This document shows positions 60,733 to 64,000 of a stretch of 64,000 nucleotides of DNA, piece by piece. The DNA is taken from positions 227,975-291,974 of the forward strand of contig NZ_VMTV02000291.1 in the NCBI RefSeq assembly GCF_007644035.1, in the 5' to 3' direction. The stretch comes from Vogesella mureinivorans (GTDB lineage: Bacteria; Pseudomonadota; Gammaproteobacteria; Burkholderiales; Chromobacteriaceae). The translations under genes were made by a program, and so were the position numbers. Every line of letters begins with the position of its first letter. Positions within the stretch are counted from its first letter, which is position 1. The notes below the pieces were generated by a model, which was not told the origin of the DNA, ran no database searches, and saw only the letters and a program-made list of their open reading frames with translations.

Positions 60733-62545
60733 AACAAACCCCAATCTCTCAAAACATCTTTAACGTGCTCCAGCGCCTCTTCCAAAGTTCTATCTGCATA
60801 CCCAGGTTCTTTCTTATCATGGAAATCTCGCTTAGCCTCTCTGCCCGCTTCGTTCCCATATGCATCTCTTACTTTTTTTCTAAATCATTACCTAACTTAT
60901 CCACCCTTTTTTCAGACGCGGGCTGTCTATTCTCATTCGCTTTCTTTTGAGGAGACTTCTTTTTTCCACCATAATTTTTATCCGCGTACTTATCATCTGG
61001 ATCATCCTCTGGATCTGGTGCGCCCATAGAACCCGCTGTCCTATTTGGCTTACGACCCACCCCCTTTGCTTGCGCCGCGTCAAGAGGCTTTTTCTGCCTA
61101 CACTCAGAAACTTGACTTTCATTCTTTTGTGGAGCTTCTCCATATGCTCCACCCACATCCGGCTTTGCTTTGCCAACTTATCTGGTATCTAGTGATTGAC
61201 TACTTGGTCTACCAATTTTAGGAGATTGACTATCAAGACGGGCATCGGCAGCAACTCGATCAAACACTTCCCTGTCAACCAGATCAATATTATCTGCAAT
61301 AGCAGCACCAATTGATAGGCCGGCCACCGCTCCCATAAAACCAGATATCTGGGAAGCTACTGCTGGCGCTGCAAGAACTGCAAACTCCCCACTCGGATCG
61401 GTATAACTCAGCGGGTTGTTCATCACGTACGCGTAGCGGTTGTAGTTTTGCATCCGCTCTTCGTCCGTCACCTCCGGATCGGGGCTCAGGAAGCGCCCCA
61501 GCAGCGGATCGTAAATCCGCGCGTTCATATTGATCAGACCCAGCTCGTCCAGGTGCTCGTGACCAGTATAACCGCGGTCGGTCGTCTGGCCGGCAATGCC
61601 CGGGTTGGCCGCATCGGTCTGCCCGCTGGCGTAGCGCCGTTTGCCCCACGCGTCAAACCCCAGGCTTTCCAGCAGCTGGCCGCTGCTACCCATGATGGCC
61701 CGGTTGCTGCCCAGGTGGTCTTTGACCCAGTAGCGTTCTTCTTCTGCGGCCTGGCCGGCGGCCGGGTTGTCGCGTTTGACAACTTCACCAATGACGTCGC
61801 CCAGGGTGGTGAGGTAGTGCTTGTGTTCGACTTTACCATCGGTGCCGATGGTTTTCTCGTAGAACAGGCCACTGCCTTTGCCGGTGTTGAAGTACAGCTG
61901 GGTGCCGTATTTGCTGGACACTTGCTTGATGCGCTCGTGTTCGGCGTCGTACCAGTATTCTTCGCGCTGGCCATAGCCTTCCAGGGTTTTGGGCAGGTTG
62001 TAGCTGGTCCAGCTGGCGAGGCGGTTTTCATTGCGGACCAGGTTGCCGTTGGCGTCGTATTCGAAACCGCGCTCGATGCCGTCTACGCCTTTGAGGGCGG
62101 TCAGGGCGTGGGGGCGTACCACGCCGGGGCCGCTGGCGGGGTAGCTGTAGCTGCCAACGCCGCTCTTGTAGGTGATGTTGCCCAGTTCGTCGTAGACGAT
62201 GTCCTGGGTGCTGACCGGGTTGTCACCGCTGGCTTTGGTGAGGCGGTTCAACTCGTCGTAGCTGAAGTTTTCGTTGTACTAGTACGGGGTGCCGGCGGTG
62301 ATCTTCAGGTTGCACGTTTTGAGGTTGCCGACGCTGTCGTAGAGGTAACGTTCCTGGAAGGCGGCACCGGCATCGACGAGCTCGACCCGGTCGCGGTTGT
62401 TGTACACGCGGTTGACGGCGGCGCTGCCGCCGGCAAACAGCTGGCGGGTGGCGCACCCGGCGGCGTCGAGGCTATCGGCTTGCCAGTAGGTTTTACCGGT
62501 GGCCGCATTGCCGAGTCGTTGCAGTCGGCCTGAGCGACCCTGCAA
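60729..62545 (-). pseudogene. Truncated Rhs-family toxin gene, broken in three places
   Basis: The minus-strand frame encodes the C-terminal part of an Rhs core: YD repeats (DELGNITYKSG, YDANGNLVRNENRL), then HLGSNRAIMGSSGQLL, YDPLLGRFLSPDPEV and NYNRYAYVMNNPLSYTDPSG, the conserved core end. A variable tip follows (AVLAAPAVASQIS ... KKSPQKKANENR ... RDFHDKKEPGYADRT). Lesions: no N-terminus, TAG at 62279-62281, TAA at 61178-61180, and a one-base deletion in an A-run near 60872 after which the frame VRDAYGNEAGREAKRDFH continues to the stop at 60729. The tip (60729-61200) is AT-rich. Confidence 0.85.
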
Positions 62546-62550
62546 AACAA

Positions 62551-62577
62551 CAAGGCCACGGCATTGCCGTGGCCTTG
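62551..62577. terminator. Terminator, right copy
   Basis: CAAGGCCACGGC and GCCGTGGCCTTG stem, after the adenine deaminase stop; a T-rich run follows on the minus strand (TTGTTGTTTTG). Same as the terminator at 57389. Confidence 0.88.
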
Positions 62578-62603
62578 TGCTTTTACGACGCCAGAGCTGG
62601 CAA

Positions 62604-63638
62604 TCAGCCCGCCTGCGCCGCCTGCCACTGCGCATGGATGCGGCCAACCTCGCCCAGCCAGTGCTGTTTATCGGCAGCCGGCAGCCAGCTGGCCTCGAAG
62701 CTGTTGTTCACCAGCTGCACCACCTCTTCCGCCGTCAGGCCCAGCGCCTCGCGGCAGGCGTAGAAGTTCTGGTTCAGGTAGCCACCAAAATAAGCCGGGT
62801 CGTCCGAGTTCACCATGGCCGCCAAGCCGGCCTGCAGCATGCGGCGCAGCGGGTGCTGGCCCAGATCCGGCGTGACCTGCAGGCGCTGGTTGGACAGCGG
62901 GCACACGGTCAGCGGTGTGCGGTCTGCGGCCAACCTTTGCACCAGGGCGCTGTCTTCCAGGCTGCGTACGCCGTGGTCAATGCGGCATACCTGCAGCAGG
63001 TCCAGCGCCTCGCTCACATACGCCGCCGGGCCTTCTTCGCCAGCGTGCGCCACACAGGGCAGGCCCAGCGCGTGGCAGCGGGCAAACAGGCGGGTAAATT
63101 TGGACGGCGGGTGGCCCAGCTCGCTGGAATCCAGCCCGAAACCATCGATACCGGCCAGATACGGCTCGGCCTGGTCCAGCACGGCCATGCCGGCTTCTTC
63201 GCTCAAATGGCGCAAAAAACTCATGATCAAGCGCGAGCTCATGCCCCACTGCGCCTGCGCCGCGTCCAGCGCACGGCGTATGCCGTGGTAAACGGTGGCA
63301 AAGGCAATGCCGCGGTCGGTGTGCGTTTGCGGGTCGAAGAAGATTTCGGTGTGCACGATGCAGTCGGCGTGGGCGCGCTCGAGGTAGGCCCAGGTCAGGT
63401 CGTAAAAGTCCTGCTCGGTTTGCAGCACGCCCGCACCGGCGTAGTACAGGTCCAGAAAGGACTGCAGGCTGTCGAACTGGTAAGCATCACGCAGCGCGTC
63501 GATGCTGGCATACGGCAGGGTAATGCCGTTACGCGCGGCCAGGGCAAACATCAGCTCCGGCTCCAGCGTGCCTTCAATATGCAAGTGCAGCTCGGTTTTG
63601 GGCAGCGCCGCAATCAGCGCGTCTACGGGGTGGGTCAT
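62604..63638 (-). CDS. Adenine deaminase (adenosine deaminase family)
   Basis: A 344-residue metal-dependent deaminase of purine salvage. TELHLHIEGTLEPELMF near the N-terminus holds the His-x-His metal ligands; LYYAGAGVLQTEQDFYDLTW, FFDPQTHTDRG, GLDSSELGHPPSKF, VAHAGEEG, RIDHGVRSLED, CPLSNQRLQV and VNSDDPAYFGG follow. The short length and these blocks match the bacterial group characterised as adenine deaminase (P. aeruginosa PA0148 type), often annotated as add. The ATG at 63638 gives MTHPVDALIAALPK. Uptake-like words lie inside at 62639 and 62925. A decayed second 3' end lies at 57446. Confidence 0.92.
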   Translation of the reverse strand: MTHPVDALIAALPKTELHLHIEGTLEPELMFALAARNGITLPYASIDALRDAYQFDSLQSFLDLYYAGAGVLQTEQDFYDLTWAYLERAHADCIVHTEIFFDPQTHTDRGIAFATVYHGIRRALDAAQAQWGMSSRLIMSFLRHLSEEAGMAVLDQAEPYLAGIDGFGLDSSELGHPPSKFTRLFARCHALGLPCVAHAGEEGPAAYVSEALDLLQVCRIDHGVRSLEDSALVQRLAADRTPLTVCPLSNQRLQVTPDLGQHPLRRMLQAGLAAMVNSDDPAYFGGYLNQNFYACREALGLTAEEVVQLVNNSFEASWLPAADKQHWLGEVGRIHAQWQAAQAG

Positions 63639-63654
63639 GGCGGGCTTTCTGCAA

Positions 63655-63665
63655 GGTTGGCCGCA
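63655..63665 (+). repeat. Uptake-like word, intergenic
   Basis: GCAAGGTTGGCCGCA just upstream of the adenine deaminase start (on its other side). Consensus copy. Confidence 0.8.
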
Positions 63666-63717
63666 ATGTGCGGCGCGGTCATTCGTGATAGCCCCTGCCA
63701 GCGCCGGATAGCAAAGC

Positions 63718-63750
63718 AAAAAGCCCCGCGCTAGTGCGCAGGGCTTTTTG
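63718..63750. terminator. Terminator next to tRNA-Ser
   Basis: AAAAAGCCCCGCGC and GCGCAGGGCTTTTT form a stem with A- and T-runs. It ends the minus-strand tRNA-Ser transcript. Confidence 0.8.
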
Positions 63751-63754
63751 ATTC

Positions 63755-63845
63755 TGGCGGAGAGGGGGGGATTCGAACCCCCGTCAGGGTATTACCCTGA
63801 ACACGCTTTCCAGGCGTGCGACTTAAGCCACTCATCCACCTCTCC
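63755..63845 (-). tRNA. tRNA-Ser (GGA), copy 2
   Basis: On the minus strand a 91-nt serine tRNA with CCA encoded: acceptor GGAGAGG paired with CCTCTCC, anticodon loop CTGGAAA (anticodon GGA), long variable arm CAGGGTAATACCCTG typical of Ser, T-loop GGTTCGAATCC. Identical by eye to the copy at 63907. Confidence 0.95.
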
Positions 63846-63906
63846 AGAATAGTTTGCTTGCAGCGTAGGCTGCGGCAATCTCCGGCAGGGCGCAGATTGT
63901 AAATAC

Positions 63907-63997
63907 TGGCGGAGAGGGGGGGATTCGAACCCCCGTCAGGGTATTACCCTGAACACGCTTTCCAGGCGTGCGACTTAAGCCACTCATCCACCTCTCC
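63907..63997 (-). tRNA. tRNA-Ser (GGA), copy 1
   Basis: Same 91-nt sequence as the downstream copy at 63755, 61 bases apart, same strand, so likely co-transcribed. The promoter lies beyond the window end. Confidence 0.95.
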
Positions 63998-64000
63998 AGA

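Noticed and set aside
60694-61192. Short plus-strand ORFs in the AT-rich Rhs tip
   Set aside because: The coding signal is on the minus strand (toxin tip); the plus readings are low-complexity.

Overview
The window is GC-rich, gene-dense DNA from a betaproteobacterium. The protein set (AcnB, the RibE-RibBX-RibH-NusB order, a fused fructose PTS protein FruB, GcvA-type LysR, MnmC, ClpB, AhpCF, a Gcr-type 'site-specific recombinase' membrane protein) suggests the order Neisseriales, most likely a Chromobacteriaceae/Vogesella-like lineage. That placement is inference from recalled similarity, not from a search. Most of the window is ordinary chromosomal backbone; one accessory patch lies at about 57.4-62.6 kb.

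Layout: 1-746 start of acnB (minus, cut by the window edge) and a divergent LysR regulator; 1.9-3.6 kb a tandem-receiver protein and an unknown protein; 3.9-5.6 kb a GlxR/Hyi-like pair; 5.9-7.2 kb rhlE; 7.4-11.8 kb a minus-strand riboflavin/thiamine/phospholipid cluster (ribE, ribBX, ribH, nusB, thiL, pgpA); 12.0-15.1 kb prfC, an MscS-like channel and a TetR regulator; 15.2-21.7 kb fruR divergent from fruB-fruK-fruA; 21.8-28.1 kb a KefB-like antiporter, a small membrane protein, an exported cNMP-binding-like lipoprotein, a winged-helix regulator and a GGDEF-EAL protein; 28.4-31.6 kb a DctB/DctD-like two-component system; 32.1-33.2 kb a soluble CZB chemoreceptor; 33.2-43.7 kb metabolic and hypothetical genes; 44.0-46.3 kb ahpC-ahpF; 46.5-48.0 kb two related small secreted proteins; 48.2-53.0 kb gcr and clpB (with a good sigma-32 promoter); 53.2-57.4 kb an outer-membrane-like protein, mnmC, a thioesterase, tdk and a small protein; 62.6-63.6 kb adenine deaminase; 63.75-64.0 kb two tandem tRNA-Ser(GGA) genes.

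The accessory patch holds a GspG/adenine-deaminase scar, an IS110-family element whose transposase is split by a nested IS3-family element, and a 5'-truncated, triply damaged Rhs toxin gene followed by an apparently intact AT-rich immunity gene. It is bracketed by two copies of the same terminator plus adenine-deaminase 3' end.

The most striking window-wide signal is a short non-palindromic word, consensus (A)AGGTTGGCCGCA, found 46 times by hand count as its 10-base core, in both orientations, inside genes and between them. At three places an inverted pair forms a transcription terminator. This is how the DNA uptake sequences (DUS) of Neisseriaceae behave, but the word differs from the DUS dialects I know, so it is a candidate new DUS dialect.
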